DNA from: Ensifer sp. WSM1721 | GTDB lineage: Bacteria; Pseudomonadota; Alphaproteobacteria; Rhizobiales; Rhizobiaceae | NCBI RefSeq assembly: GCF_000513895.2 | Contig: NZ_CP165782.1 | Span: forward strand, 558,001-622,000 | Length of the DNA stretch: 64,000 bases | Reading direction: 5' to 3' | Shown here: in pieces, positions 25,980 to 35,193 of the stretch | Position numbering within the stretch: the first letter of the stretch is position 1 | Layout: each line of letters opens with the position of its first letter | Program-made: the position numbers and the translations under genes | The notes under the pieces: model-generated | Database searches by the model: none | What the model was told of the DNA's origin: nothing | What the model saw: only the letters and a program-made list of their open reading frames with translations

Positions 25980-26001
25980 TTGACGTTGACGTTCACGTAA
26001 A
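25980..26001. promoter_or_regulatory. Candidate MerR/LiuR-like operator
   Basis: Three ACGT cores in 6-bp steps (25983, 25989, 25995), flanked by TTG on the left and AAA on the right, form a 22-bp near-palindrome 75 bp upstream of the acyl-CoA dehydrogenase start. It resembles the TTTACG...CGTAAA type operators of MerR-family LiuR regulators that control acyl-CoA and branched-chain amino acid catabolism. The binding protein is inferred. Confidence 0.4.
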
Positions 26002-26075
26002 AATCGATAGTCTGCGGCGCATGCAAGACGAACGACGCGGCCCGGCGAGGCTGTGGAGGCGCAGGAGGAGGCACC

Positions 26076-27857
26076 ATGTACAAGGCACCGGTCGAGGAGA
26101 TCGCATTCACCCTGAAGCACGTGGCCGGCATGGACGAGGCTTTCGCCGCCGGAAAATTCGGGGAACTCGGCGAGGATCTGGTCGACGCGATCCTTGCCGA
26201 AGCCGGCCGCTTCGCGAGCGAAGAGGTGGCACCTCTCGGCGACGTCGGCGATCGGCAGGGGGCGCGGCTGGTCGATGGTGCGGTGAAAACGCCCGAGGGC
26301 TGGCGCGATCTCTACCACAACTGGATCGCCGGCGGGTGGAACGGCCTGACCGCGCCCGAGGACTTCGGCGGGCAGAACCTGCCACATATGCTGCATGTTG
26401 CCGCCATGGAGATGTGGAACAGCGGTTCGATGGCCTTCGCGCTTGGCCCGACGCTGACCATGGGTGCGCTTGAGGCGTTGGAGAAGCACGGCAGCGACGA
26501 CTTAAAGGCGACCTTCCTGCCGAAGATGGTCTCGGGCGAGTGGATGGGGACGATGAACCTGACCGAGCCGCATGCAGGCTCCGATCTCGGCGTGCTCAAG
26601 ACCCGTGCCGAGCGCCGCGACGACGGCACCTATCGCATCTTCGGCCAGAAGATCTTCATTACCTGGGGCGAGCACGACTTTACCGACAACATCATCCATC
26701 TCGTTCTGGCGCGGCTGCCCGATGCTCCGCCCGGTACCAAGGGCATCTCGCTGTTCCTCGTACCGAAGTTCCTCGTCAATACCGATGGTTCGCTCGGCAC
26801 CCGCAACGATCTTTTCTGCCATTCGCTCGAACACAAGCTCGGTATCCACGGGTCGCCGACCTGCACCATGATCTATGGCGACGGCAAGTTCGGCGATGAA
26901 AGAGGCGCGATCGGCTATCTAATCGGCGAGGAAAACCGCGGACTCGCCTGCATGTTCACGATGATGAACAATGCCCGGCTCGCCGTCGGCATGCAGGGCG
27001 TCGCCATCGCCGAAGCCGCCACCCAGAAGGCGGTCGCCTATGCGAAGGAACGCACACAGGGCCGGGCGCCCGGGTGGAGCGGCGAGGGCATGAGCCCGAT
27101 CATCGAGCATCCGGATGTCGTCCGCACGCTTTTGACCATGAAGGCGTTAACCCAGGGGTCGCGGGCGATCGCCTATGCCTGCGCCCACGCCGTCGACATG
27201 GCGCATGTCTCCACAGGTGAAGAGGCGCGGCACTGGCAGGAGCGTTCTAGCCTGCTGACGCCGATCGCGAAATCCTTCGCGACCGATGCCGGCGTCGACG
27301 TCGCCTCGATGGGTATCCAGGTGCATGGCGGTATGGGCTTCATCGAGGAGACGGGGGCCGCCCGTTATCTACGCGATGCCCGCATCGCGCCGATCTACGA
27401 AGGTACCAACGGCATCCAGGCGATCGACCTCGTTACCCGCAAGCTGCCGCTCTCCGATGGCGACCATGTGCGCGGCTTCATCGCCGAGCTCCGGCAGATC
27501 GCCGCTGCCGTCGCGGCATCGAACCGGCCAGGCTTCGGCGAAACCGCGGCGCGGCTCGACGCGTCGATCGCCGATTTCGCTGACGCGACCGATTGGCTGC
27601 TCTCGGCAGTTGGCGCAGGAAGGCTTGCCGAAGCGCTCGCCGGCGCGACCGCCTATCAGCGCCTCTTCGGCCTTGTGTTGAGCGGCGTCTATCTCGCCAA
27701 GGGCGGGCTCGCCGAAACCGGCGACGGAAAAGAGGATCAGCGCATTGCGCTTTGCCGCTTTGCGGCCGAAAACCTGCTTGCCGAAACGGCCGCGCTTAAG
27801 GATCGCGTCGTCAACGGAGCGGCGAGCCTTGCCGCCGCTCGATCCGTACTTGACTGA
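26076..27857 (+). CDS. Acyl-CoA dehydrogenase, long (DmdC/AcdA-like) form
   Basis: 593 aa, about 200 longer than classical acyl-CoA dehydrogenases, as in the DmdC-like branch. Visible signatures are MNLTEPHAGSDLG (FAD/substrate loop), KIFITWGEHD, QVHGGMGFIEE, and YEGTNGIQAIDLV with the catalytic Glu. The C-terminal extension (about 460-590) is typical of the branch. AGGAGG precedes the ATG. It is in an operon with the enoyl-CoA hydratase gene (27-bp gap), so both act on the same CoA thioester. Substrate chain type is unknown; DMSP-derived methylmercaptopropionyl-CoA is one possibility within this branch. Confidence 0.9.
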   Translation: MYKAPVEEIAFTLKHVAGMDEAFAAGKFGELGEDLVDAILAEAGRFASEEVAPLGDVGDRQGARLVDGAVKTPEGWRDLYHNWIAGGWNGLTAPEDFGGQNLPHMLHVAAMEMWNSGSMAFALGPTLTMGALEALEKHGSDDLKATFLPKMVSGEWMGTMNLTEPHAGSDLGVLKTRAERRDDGTYRIFGQKIFITWGEHDFTDNIIHLVLARLPDAPPGTKGISLFLVPKFLVNTDGSLGTRNDLFCHSLEHKLGIHGSPTCTMIYGDGKFGDERGAIGYLIGEENRGLACMFTMMNNARLAVGMQGVAIAEAATQKAVAYAKERTQGRAPGWSGEGMSPIIEHPDVVRTLLTMKALTQGSRAIAYACAHAVDMAHVSTGEEARHWQERSSLLTPIAKSFATDAGVDVASMGIQVHGGMGFIEETGAARYLRDARIAPIYEGTNGIQAIDLVTRKLPLSDGDHVRGFIAELRQIAAAVAASNRPGFGETAARLDASIADFADATDWLLSAVGAGRLAEALAGATAYQRLFGLVLSGVYLAKGGLAETGDGKEDQRIALCRFAAENLLAETAALKDRVVNGAASLAAARSVLD

Positions 27858-27884
27858 AATTGAATTAGGCCAGGGAGATACTTC

Positions 27885-28637
27885 ATGACCGACCACGTGC
27901 TCGTCGAACGGCCGGAAGCCTATCCCGGCGTCCAGATCATCCGCTTCAATCGGCCGGAAAAAAAGAATGCCATCACCCGCGACATGTACGCGAAGATGAC
28001 CAATGCGCTGACGGTGGCCGGCACGGACCCGGCCGTCCGCGTCACTGCATTCCTCGGAACGCCAGGCTGCTTTTCGGCTGGAAACGATCTCGGCGATTTT
28101 CTCGCCGTCGCCATGGGCGGCAGCATGGGAAGCGATCTTCTTGAGTTTCTCCGGGCGCTCGCGGGTGCCACGAAGCCGATCGTTTCCGGAGTCGACGGGC
28201 TGGCGATCGGCATCGGCACGACGATCCATCTCCATTGCGACCTGACGGTCGCCTCGGCCCGCTCGGTCTTCAAGACCCCCTTCGTCGATCTGGCGCTGGT
28301 TCCTGAAGCCGCCTCCAGCCTGCTTGCGCCGCGCATCATGGGACATCAGCGCTCCTTTGCCCTTCTCGCAGCCGGCGAACCGCTCGAGGCCACCGAGGCG
28401 CTCAGCGCCGGACTGATCTGGAAGATCGTCGGCGAGGATACGGTCGAGGACGAGACGCTTTCGCTTGCGGCACGCCTCGCCAAGAAGCCGCCCGAGGCGC
28501 TGCGTATCGCGCGGGATCTCATTCGCGGCGATCGCCAGGATGTGCTTGCCCGTATCGATGAGGAAGCGAAGCACTTTGCTGCGCAGCTGAAGAGTGCCGA
28601 GGCGCGCGCGGCATTTGAGGCTTTCATGCGGCGATAA
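27885..28637 (+). CDS. Enoyl-CoA hydratase/isomerase (crotonase family)
   Basis: 250 aa. The crotonase fold has the first oxyanion-hole segment in FSAGNDLGDF and the second in VDGLAIGIGTTIHLHCDL. The glutamate of VDLALVPEAASS is in the position used by the isomerase/hydratase acid-base residue; the upstream catalytic Glu is less clear. GGGAG precedes the ATG. It acts after the acyl-CoA dehydrogenase encoded immediately upstream. Confidence 0.9.
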   Translation: MTDHVLVERPEAYPGVQIIRFNRPEKKNAITRDMYAKMTNALTVAGTDPAVRVTAFLGTPGCFSAGNDLGDFLAVAMGGSMGSDLLEFLRALAGATKPIVSGVDGLAIGIGTTIHLHCDLTVASARSVFKTPFVDLALVPEAASSLLAPRIMGHQRSFALLAAGEPLEATEALSAGLIWKIVGEDTVEDETLSLAARLAKKPPEALRIARDLIRGDRQDVLARIDEEAKHFAAQLKSAEARAAFEAFMRR

Positions 28638-28936
28638 GGAAGAAAGCGGCCGCACTGCCGGCATTCCGAGTCACACATGTCAAACTTTAATTGCTTCTTA
28701 AATACCGTTCGCTAGCGTGCGGCCGCAGTAGGCCTTGCCGCCGAGCGGTCGCAACATGCGTGCTTGGTGCGGGGCCGCCGGCCGCATGAAGCATTTGCCG
28801 GCTCGCCCTTGCGGCATGTCCCACCGTTTTCCCGCCGTCTCTTGCGCGTCGCCCCGGCGACCATCCCTTGCGCGCGGGGAAATCACCGTGAGCTCATGTC
28901 CGGCGGATGACGCCGGCCACTCCGAGGAGCCCCATC

Positions 28937-31033
28937 TTGTCCAAACGATCGAATCTCATGACGCGCATCCTTGTTGCCGCGTCCTGCGTTGTCGTCGGCG
29001 CCTTTGCTGGCTTTTCCATCTATATCGACACGCTTCAGCGCGAAACGACGACGAGGGCGGTCGAAGAGAACATCGCCTCGTCCGGCAATCAGGCGGCCGC
29101 GAGCGTCGCCAACTGGCTGAACGGCCGCGTGACGCTGACGGCCATGGCGGCTGATGCTGCCGGGCACGCGGCCGATGAAGGAGCCATTCTAGGCGTCTTG
29201 AAAAACGACGTCCTGACCGGCGAGTTCATGTCGACCTATGTCGGCAACGAGAGCGGCAAGTTCATCACCTGGCCGGAGATGAAGCTGCCGGAAGGCTACG
29301 ACCCGCGCCAGCGTCCTTGGTATCAGCAGGCGGTGAAGGCCGATGCCCGCGTGCTCACCGAACCTTATATCGACGCATCGAGCGGCGACCTGATCATCAG
29401 CGCCGCAGTGCCAGTCAAGAATGAGGGCAAGCTCTATGGCGTCGCCGGCAGCGATTTCTCGCTCAAGACCCTCGTGTCGATGATCAAGGACATCGACGTC
29501 GGCGGAGAAGGCTTCGCGTTTCTAGCGAGCAAGGACGGGCAGATCTTGGTCCATCCCGATGCGAAGCTCGTGACGAAGACGCTTGCCGATGCATTCCCGA
29601 TCGCCACGCCGGCGATCGGCAGCGGCATCATGCACACCGAACTCGCCGGTAGGCCGATGCTGGTGAGCTTCGTGCCGGTGAACGGCCTGCCATCGGTCGA
29701 ATGGTATGTCGGCTTCGCCCTCGACGCGGACGTCGCCTATTCGGCGATCAGCCGGTTCCGCGTGGCTGCGACGATCGCGACGCTTCTCGCCGTCGGCGCC
29801 ATGATCGTCTTCCTCGCGACCCTCTTGAGCCGCCTCGTCATTCGCCCCGTGACCGACATGACCGGTGCGATGGAGAAACTCGCCGCTGGCAAACTCGATG
29901 TCGCGATCCCGGGCGAGGAGCGCCGCGATCAGATCGGCTCCATGGCGGCAGCCGTCGCAGTCTTCCGCGCGAATGCCGTCGAGCGGAAGCGGCTCGAGGA
30001 CGAGGCGGATGCCAACCGCTCCCTGTCGGAACGGGAGCGCCTGGAGCGCGAAGCGCAGAAGGCGCGCGATGCGGCGGAAGTGCAGCATGCGGTCGACGCG
30101 CTTGCGACCGGCCTCGGCCGGCTGGCGGACGGCGATCTCGCCTACCGTATCGACAGCCCCTTCGCCGATCGTCTCGATCGCCTCAGGGCGGACTTCAACC
30201 ATTCGGTCGCCAAGCTGCACGACACGCTGCGCGCCGTCGGCACCAACGCCCGCGCGATCGATGCGGGCGCGAGCGAGATCCGCTCGGCCGCCGACGATCT
30301 TGCCCGCCGCACCGAGCAACAGGCGGCATCCGTCGAAGAGACGGCTGCCGCGCTCGAGGAGATCACCACAACGGTCAAGGACTCTGCACATCGGGCGGAG
30401 GAGGTCGGCGCGCTCGTCGCCCGCACCCGCGCCGGTGCCGAGAAGTCGGGCGAGGTGGTGCAGAACGCCGTCGAGGCGATGCACGCTATCGAGAAGTCGT
30501 CGGGCGAAATCTCCAACATCATCGGTGTGATCGACGATATCGCCTTCCAGACCAACCTGCTGGCGCTGAATGCAGGCGTCGAAGCGGCGCGGGCGGGCGA
30601 GGCGGGCAAGGGTTTTGCCGTCGTCGCGCAGGAAGTGCGCGAACTCGCGCAACGTTCGGCCAATGCCGCCAAGGAGATCAAGGCGCTGATCACCACCTCC
30701 GGCGAGCAGGTCCGCTCCGGCGTGACACTGGTCGGCGATACCGGCCGGGCGCTGCAGGCGATCGTTGCCGAGGTGCAGGAGATCAACAAGCATGTGAGCG
30801 CCATCGTCACCGCGACGCGCGAACAGTCGACGGGTCTCCAGGAGATCAACACGGCGGTCAACACGATGGACCAGGGTACGCAGCAGAACGCCGCCATGGT
30901 CGAGCAGCAGACGGCCGCGAGCCATGGTCTTGCCTCGGAGGCGGCCGCGCTCAATGCGCTGCTTGATCAGTTCAAACTCAGCGACGGGTCCGTCGCCAGT
31001 TCGATGCTCGGACAGCGCCGCTACGCGGCGTGA
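28937..31033 (+). CDS. mcpU: Methyl-accepting chemotaxis protein with dCache amino-acid sensor (McpU-like)
   Basis: 698 aa from a TTG at 28937, chosen because GAGGAG lies 7 bases before it; an ATG at 28907 is in frame, without a ribosome site. One membrane helix (about 9-30), a periplasmic dCache domain, a second helix (about 270-300), HAMP and the signalling tip ([20 protein letters not shown]) follow. The amino-acid-binding pattern is visible: RPWYQQA, PYID with D146 and GSDF with D173. The 27-residue spacing equals that of the two proline-contacting Asp of Sinorhizobium meliloti McpU. No CheR-binding pentapeptide at the C-terminus. The acyl-CoA dehydrogenase and hydratase genes upstream also fit McpU's locus. 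Confidence 0.88.
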   Translation: MSKRSNLMTRILVAASCVVVGAFAGFSIYIDTLQRETTTRAVEENIASSGNQAAASVANWLNGRVTLTAMAADAAGHAADEGAILGVLKNDVLTGEFMSTYVGNESGKFITWPEMKLPEGYDPRQRPWYQQAVKADARVLTEPYIDASSGDLIISAAVPVKNEGKLYGVAGSDFSLKTLVSMIKDIDVGGEGFAFLASKDGQILVHPDAKLVTKTLADAFPIATPAIGSGIMHTELAGRPMLVSFVPVNGLPSVEWYVGFALDADVAYSAISRFRVAATIATLLAVGAMIVFLATLLSRLVIRPVTDMTGAMEKLAAGKLDVAIPGEERRDQIGSMAAAVAVFRANAVERKRLEDEADANRSLSERERLEREAQKARDAAEVQHAVDALATGLGRLADGDLAYRIDSPFADRLDRLRADFNHSVAKLHDTLRAVGTNARAIDAGASEIRSAADDLARRTEQQAASVEETAAALEEITTTVKDSAHRAEEVGALVARTRAGAEKSGEVVQNAVEAMHAIEKSSGEISNIIGVIDDIAFQTNLLALNAGVEAARAGEAGKGFAVVAQEVRELAQRSANAAKEIKALITTSGEQVRSGVTLVGDTGRALQAIVAEVQEINKHVSAIVTATREQSTGLQEINTAVNTMDQGTQQNAAMVEQQTAASHGLASEAAALNALLDQFKLSDGSVASSMLGQRRYAA

Positions 31034-31055
31034 TGCATCCTCGCTCTTGAGGAGC

Positions 31056-31083
31056 AAGGCCCGGTCCCGCGCCGGGCCTTCAT
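31056..31083 (+). terminator. Terminator of the McpU-like gene
   Basis: A 9-bp stem AAGGCCCGG/CCGGGCCTT with a 7-base loop, beginning 23 bp past the stop codon, is followed by a short TTC. The T-run is weak but the stem is strong. Confidence 0.6.
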
Positions 31084-31353
31084 GGCGGTCGTTTGGAGGA
31101 TAGTGATTTGCAGACAAGTCCGTTTGTGCCACATAAGTCCGTCAGGACATCGACCCACGGCCGGCATTCGGATCCACCCGGCCATTGAAAATTAGCACGG
31201 CAGCGCACGACAACGGTTACAGACAGACCCGGCTCATGAGCGGTTGGCAAATTAGCTGCATCATATGCCGCTCGCGCCAGGGTTCTCCCCTTCATGGCCG
31301 AAGGGGAGAACGCGCGTCGATAGGCTTGTCGAGTGCCGGGTCAAAGGTCCGCT
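31084..31353. other. Junction between core and accessory DNA, no gene seen
   Basis: 270 bp with no convincing gene. It contains the 12-bp inverted repeat listed separately. It marks the left edge of the segment 31.35-40 kb that carries transporter genes unrelated to the surrounding chemotaxis and housekeeping genes. Confidence 0.45.
31282..31311. repeat. 12-bp perfect inverted repeat
   Basis: GTTCTCCCCTTC (31282-31293) and GAAGGGGAGAAC (31300-31311) around a 6-base loop. It lies 43 bp past the end of the permease gene on the minus strand and could end that operon, although no T-run follows. A similar CT/GA-rich palindrome is at 48641-48679. Confidence 0.6.
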
Positions 31354-32127
31354 TCAAGCCGGGCGTTCGGATGCGCTCGGACGCCACTTGATGAGGCGTT
31401 TCTCTGCTACGTCCAGTACGCTGTCGATGATCAGGACAAAGATCGCGAGGATCAAGATACCTGCAAAGACGCCCACTGCATCGAAATTGCCTTCCGCCTG
31501 AGCGATCAGATAGCCGAGGCCGGCGGAAGAACCGAGATACTCGCCGATGATCGCCCCAACGACGGCAAAGCCGACCGATGTGCGCAGGGAGGAGAGGATC
31601 CAGCTCGCCGCTGCGGGGAAGTAGACGTGGCGGAGCAGGTCCGACCGCCTGGCTCCCAGAATGCGGGCGTTCGACAGCACCACCGGGTTGACTTCGCGGA
31701 CGCCCTGCATCGCGTTGAAGAAAGTGACGAAGAACACTAGCGTCACGGCCAGCGCCACTTTGGACCACAGCCCGAGGCCGAGCCAGAGTACGAAGATAGG
31801 CGCAAGCACGACTCGAGGGATCGCGTTCAAGCCCTTGATGAAAGGATCCAGAATGCGCGCGGCCGAACGGCTGAGGCCGAGCCAAACACCAGCCGCGACG
31901 CCCAGTGCCGTTCCGACCAGATAACCGAGCACGGTTTCCGTCAGGGTGATGGCCACATGGTTATAAAAGCTGGTGTCCACCACCCAGGATACCACCTGGT
32001 TGAAGATGTCGACCGGAGCCGGGAAAAAGAAGACGTCGATGACGCCGGCTGCGACACCGAGCTGCCAGCCGCCGACAATCGCCACCAGCAGCACGACTTG
32101 GATGAGGCGTTCAGTCATGGCGTTCAT
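31354..32127 (-). CDS. ABC transporter permease (SsuC/TauC type)
   Basis: 257 aa, about six membrane helices. The BPD_transp_1 EAA loop is visible as VLSNARILGARRSDLLRHVY. The start ATG at 32127 has GGAGAAAA upstream, and overlaps the 3' end of the ATPase gene by 17 bp. It is the last gene of the operon tautomerase - binding protein - ATPase - permease. Family members carry sulfonates, taurine, nitrate, pyrimidine precursors or aromatic acids, so the substrate is open. Confidence 0.87.
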   Translation of the reverse strand: MNAMTERLIQVVLLVAIVGGWQLGVAAGVIDVFFFPAPVDIFNQVVSWVVDTSFYNHVAITLTETVLGYLVGTALGVAAGVWLGLSRSAARILDPFIKGLNAIPRVVLAPIFVLWLGLGLWSKVALAVTLVFFVTFFNAMQGVREVNPVVLSNARILGARRSDLLRHVYFPAAASWILSSLRTSVGFAVVGAIIGEYLGSSAGLGYLIAQAEGNFDAVGVFAGILILAIFVLIIDSVLDVAEKRLIKWRPSASERPA

Positions 32128-32941
32128 AGCTTTTCTCCACTTCGCCGCGCAGGGACGACCAGATGTTGCGATAAAGATCCATGAAGCGTGGATCGAGCTT
32201 GATTTCGGCGACATCGCGCGGGCGTTCGAGATCGACGGGGAAGCTGTCGATCACGCGCGAGCGCGGTCCGGCGGCAAGCACCACGACCCGATCACCGAGA
32301 GCAATTGCCTCCTCGAGGTCGTGTGTGATCATCACCACGGCGCGCCGTTCCTCCTGCCAAAGCCGCAACAGCTCGTTCTGCATCAGGTGGCGGGTATGGA
32401 TATCGAGCGCGGAAAAGGGCTCGTCCATCAGGATGACCTTGGGGCCGGTGATCAGCGCCTGCGCCATCTGCACGCGTTTGCGCTGACCGCCGGAAAGCTG
32501 ATGGGGATAGCGATGCTCGAAGCCCTTGAGTCCGACTTTCGCCAGCCATCTCATTGACTGCTCGCGACGTTCGGCAGCGCCGACACCCTTGAACATGGGA
32601 CCGAGTTCCACGTTCTCGATCGCGGTCTTCCACGGAAGCAATGCATCCTGCTGGAAGAGATAACCGATGTCGTTCTGGATCCCGCGCACCGGTTGACCAT
32701 CGATCGATACGGTGCCACTCGCTGGTTTCAGCAGGCCGGCAATCGCATTGAGTATTGTGCTCTTGCCGCAGCCGGTGGGACCAACGATCGCGAGGAACTC
32801 GCCATCGGAGACTTTCAGGTTGACATCTTGCACGGCCACGTAGGCGCCGAAGGCCATGGTGACCGAGTCGAGGGAAACCATCGACTTTGCTTGATGAGGG
32901 TTGTCCGTCGGGGGTGCGGTTTTAACTACGGCCAATGCCAT
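32111..32941 (-). CDS. ABC transporter ATP-binding protein (SsuB/TauB/NrtD type)
   Basis: 276 aa. Walker A GPTGCGKST, Q-loop FQQDALLPW, signature LSGGQRKRVQMAQAL, Walker B VILMDEP and the switch His in MITHD are all intact. A 25-residue N-terminal extension precedes the domain. It sits 12 bp after the binding-protein gene and overlaps the permease gene. Confidence 0.9.
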   Translation of the reverse strand: MALAVVKTAPPTDNPHQAKSMVSLDSVTMAFGAYVAVQDVNLKVSDGEFLAIVGPTGCGKSTILNAIAGLLKPASGTVSIDGQPVRGIQNDIGYLFQQDALLPWKTAIENVELGPMFKGVGAAERREQSMRWLAKVGLKGFEHRYPHQLSGGQRKRVQMAQALITGPKVILMDEPFSALDIHTRHLMQNELLRLWQEERRAVVMITHDLEEAIALGDRVVVLAAGPRSRVIDSFPVDLERPRDVAEIKLDPRFMDLYRNIWSSLRGEVEKSYERHD

Positions 32942-32953
32942 AACCTCCTCCTG

Positions 32954-33955
32954 TCAGTTGGCGGCGATGTTCGGGACCTTGCCGACGAACTCGTTCGTGT
33001 AGGTTTTCGTAAGGTCGATTTCAGCCGCCGCGACTTTTTCGTTGAAGCTCTTCAGGACGGCGAGCGGAGTCTTGATATCTTCCTCGTCGATACGGCCGTC
33101 CTTTGAGAAGATCGCCTTCGCGTTCTCGACCGCCTTGATGTAGGTGTCACGATCGCCGGAGATGAACTCCTTCGGGAGCTTGTCGACGATCTCTTCCGCG
33201 GAGTGGCTATTCATCCACTCGAGCGCTTTGACCGTCGCATTCGTGACCTTCTGGATGGTCTCCGGATTTTCCTCGATATAGCTCTGTGTGGCATAGAGGA
33301 CGGAGGTTGGGTAAATCCCGCCATAGATCGCCTTGGCACCGTCGTCGCTGCGCCCGTCGATCAGGATCTTGCCGACGCCTCTGGCCTCGATGAAGGTCGC
33401 TGCCGGGTCATAGTTGACGAGGAGGTCGACCTTGCCCTGTTCAAGGGCCGCGACGGCGGCAGAGCCGGAGCCAACGCCGATCAGCGAGACGTCGTCCGCG
33501 GACAAGCCGTTGCGCTGCAGGTAATAACGGACGAAGAAATCGGAAGACGAGCCCGGCGAGGTGATCCCGACTTTTGCGCCTTTGATCGTTTCCGGTTTTG
33601 CCGGGTCGAACGTGCTGTTCTTGCCGCCAGCCAGCACGAGCCCGGAATTGCGGGCGAGCTGCACGAAGGCCACGACAGTCTTCTTCTGCGACTGCATCTG
33701 GATCGTATGGTCATAGAAGCCGACGGCGATATCCGTCGAGCCGGCAACAAGCGCCTGAAGCGTCTTCGACCCGCCCGATGCGAAGTTTTCAACGGTCACC
33801 TCCAGGCCTTCCTTTTCATAAAGGCCGAGCCCCTGGGCGACCGGAAAGGGGAGATTGTTGAGGTTGTAAGAACCGACGCTGATGCGGACGGGATCCGCCA
33901 ATGCCGAACCGCCAAAGGCGACGGTTGCCGCGAGGGCGAGCATGAGCTTGTGCAT
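32954..33955 (-). CDS. ABC transporter periplasmic binding protein (NMT1/SsuA-like)
   Basis: 333 aa with a signal peptide (LMLALAATVAFGGSALADPV). The mature protein begins VRISVGSYNLNNLPFPVAQG, followed by GLYEKEGLEVTVENFASGG. This is the standard start of NMT1/TauA/SsuA-type binding proteins, with GKVDLLVNYDPAATF in the hinge region. The tautomerase gene directly upstream suggests an unsaturated or keto-carboxylic acid rather than a sulfonate or vitamin, but that is inference. Confidence 0.87.
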   Translation of the reverse strand: MHKLMLALAATVAFGGSALADPVRISVGSYNLNNLPFPVAQGLGLYEKEGLEVTVENFASGGSKTLQALVAGSTDIAVGFYDHTIQMQSQKKTVVAFVQLARNSGLVLAGGKNSTFDPAKPETIKGAKVGITSPGSSSDFFVRYYLQRNGLSADDVSLIGVGSGSAAVAALEQGKVDLLVNYDPAATFIEARGVGKILIDGRSDDGAKAIYGGIYPTSVLYATQSYIEENPETIQKVTNATVKALEWMNSHSAEEIVDKLPKEFISGDRDTYIKAVENAKAIFSKDGRIDEEDIKTPLAVLKSFNEKVAAAEIDLTKTYTNEFVGKVPNIAAN

Positions 33956-34000
33956 GATATTCTCCTCCTGTTGGTGGCGCCCTCCCGGCGGCCACGATCA

Positions 34001-35080
34001 TTATGCCGCGCAACCCAGTTGCGTGACAGGTTTTGCGAAGACATGTCCTTCGAACAGCCGCCTGGCGGTGCGAAGGATGCCGGCAATGACCTTGCCGTCC
34101 CTTTCATGAAGCTTGACGTCCAGGTGGCCGCTCGGGTGCTCAATCGAAAGCACCACCGGCGGTTTGCGCGTGCCGACGAGAAGGGAAGCAACGGTGCCTT
34201 CATTGATGCAGGCGGTGGCAATCCCCACGGCCCCGGTCGTCGCCAGCGAAGGGTGACATTGATGCGGCATGAAATAGCGCACGTTGATGTCTCCTGACTT
34301 CGGTCTCGAAATGAGCACGGGCTTCGGGGTTACTTGGCTCCGCACGTCGCCAAGGCCCATTCGTTCTCCGGCAGCGATGCGCAGCCTCTCCAACCGGTCA
34401 AGCAGCGTCTTGTCGGCATTGAGCTGAGCCGCCGTCTCGAAGCCGCTTGCGCCGATCGCGCCAGCCTCGACCAACATCATCGGCATGGCGCAATCGATGC
34501 ATGTGACAGCCACACCGTCGATCGAATCGATAGGCTTGCCGGTGGGGAAGAGCTGTCCGGTACGCGCGCCGGCTGCGTCCATGAAGGTCAGCGCGATCGG
34601 CGCAGCGCTGCCCGGTACACCGTCGATCGCCGCTTCGCCGAGATAGGAGACGTTGCCATTCGGCGTGGGAACGTCGGCTTCGATCATCTTGCCGGTGTTG
34701 ACGTTGTGGATTCGGACGAGCGTTGTTTCGCCTCGCGCCAGAACGAGACCCGCCTCGATGGCAAAAGGGCCGACCGCAGCAAGCATGTTGCCGCAGTTTG
34801 GTGAGGTGTCGACGATCTGTTGGTCGACCCGCACCTGGGCAAAAAGGTAATCCACGTCAGCACCAGGGATGGTGGCAGGTCCGACGATGGCCACCTTGCT
34901 CGTGACCGGGTTGCCGCCGCCGATGCCATCGATCTGCAACGGGTGACCCGAACCCATGACCGACAGCAGGATCTTGTCCCGCTCGCTGGCATCCGCGGGA
35001 AGATCGCTTGCCAGGAAGAACGGACCTTTCGAGGTGCCGCCTCTCATCAGGACGCAAGGGATCGCCAGCAGGTCGTTCAT
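34001..35080 (-). CDS. PrpF/GalD-family isomerase (4-oxalomesaconate tautomerase-like)
   Basis: 359 aa from ATG 35080 (GGAAG upstream; an ATG at 35095 is also in frame). PrpF-fold signatures are CVLMRGGTSKGPFF at the N-terminus, DGIGGGNPVTSK and the active-site Cys region SPNCGNMLAAVGPFA. Length matches GalD, which converts keto and enol forms of 4-oxalomesaconate in gallate/protocatechuate 4,5-cleavage. PrpF acts on aconitates, so the substrate is uncertain. No ring-cleavage dioxygenase is in the window. It leads an operon with an ABC importer and is divergent from a LysR gene. Confidence 0.85.
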   Translation of the reverse strand: MNDLLAIPCVLMRGGTSKGPFFLASDLPADASERDKILLSVMGSGHPLQIDGIGGGNPVTSKVAIVGPATIPGADVDYLFAQVRVDQQIVDTSPNCGNMLAAVGPFAIEAGLVLARGETTLVRIHNVNTGKMIEADVPTPNGNVSYLGEAAIDGVPGSAAPIALTFMDAAGARTGQLFPTGKPIDSIDGVAVTCIDCAMPMMLVEAGAIGASGFETAAQLNADKTLLDRLERLRIAAGERMGLGDVRSQVTPKPVLISRPKSGDINVRYFMPHQCHPSLATTGAVGIATACINEGTVASLLVGTRKPPVVLSIEHPSGHLDVKLHERDGKVIAGILRTARRLFEGHVFAKPVTQLGCAA

Positions 35081-35115
35081 CGCTTGTGCTTCCATTGGAT
35101 TTATGTCATCGCCGT

Positions 35116-35134
35116 ATCAATCGGCCTATTTGAT
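35116..35134. promoter_or_regulatory. Candidate LysR operator
   Basis: ATCAA (35116-35120) and TTGAT (35130-35134) form a 19-bp dyad with a 9-bp centre in the 113-bp gap between the divergent tautomerase and LysR genes, where such a regulator would bind. Confidence 0.4.
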
Positions 35135-35193
35135 CCAATTATCGGAAGTAGGGTTGATTTGTGAAATGCTAAGAATCGGGAAATTGATGCAAA

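Noticed and set aside
29522..31132. Long antisense frames over both chemoreceptor genes (also 43339-45237)
   Set aside because: The two antisense products resemble each other only because the sense genes are paralogues; no ribosome site or known domain.
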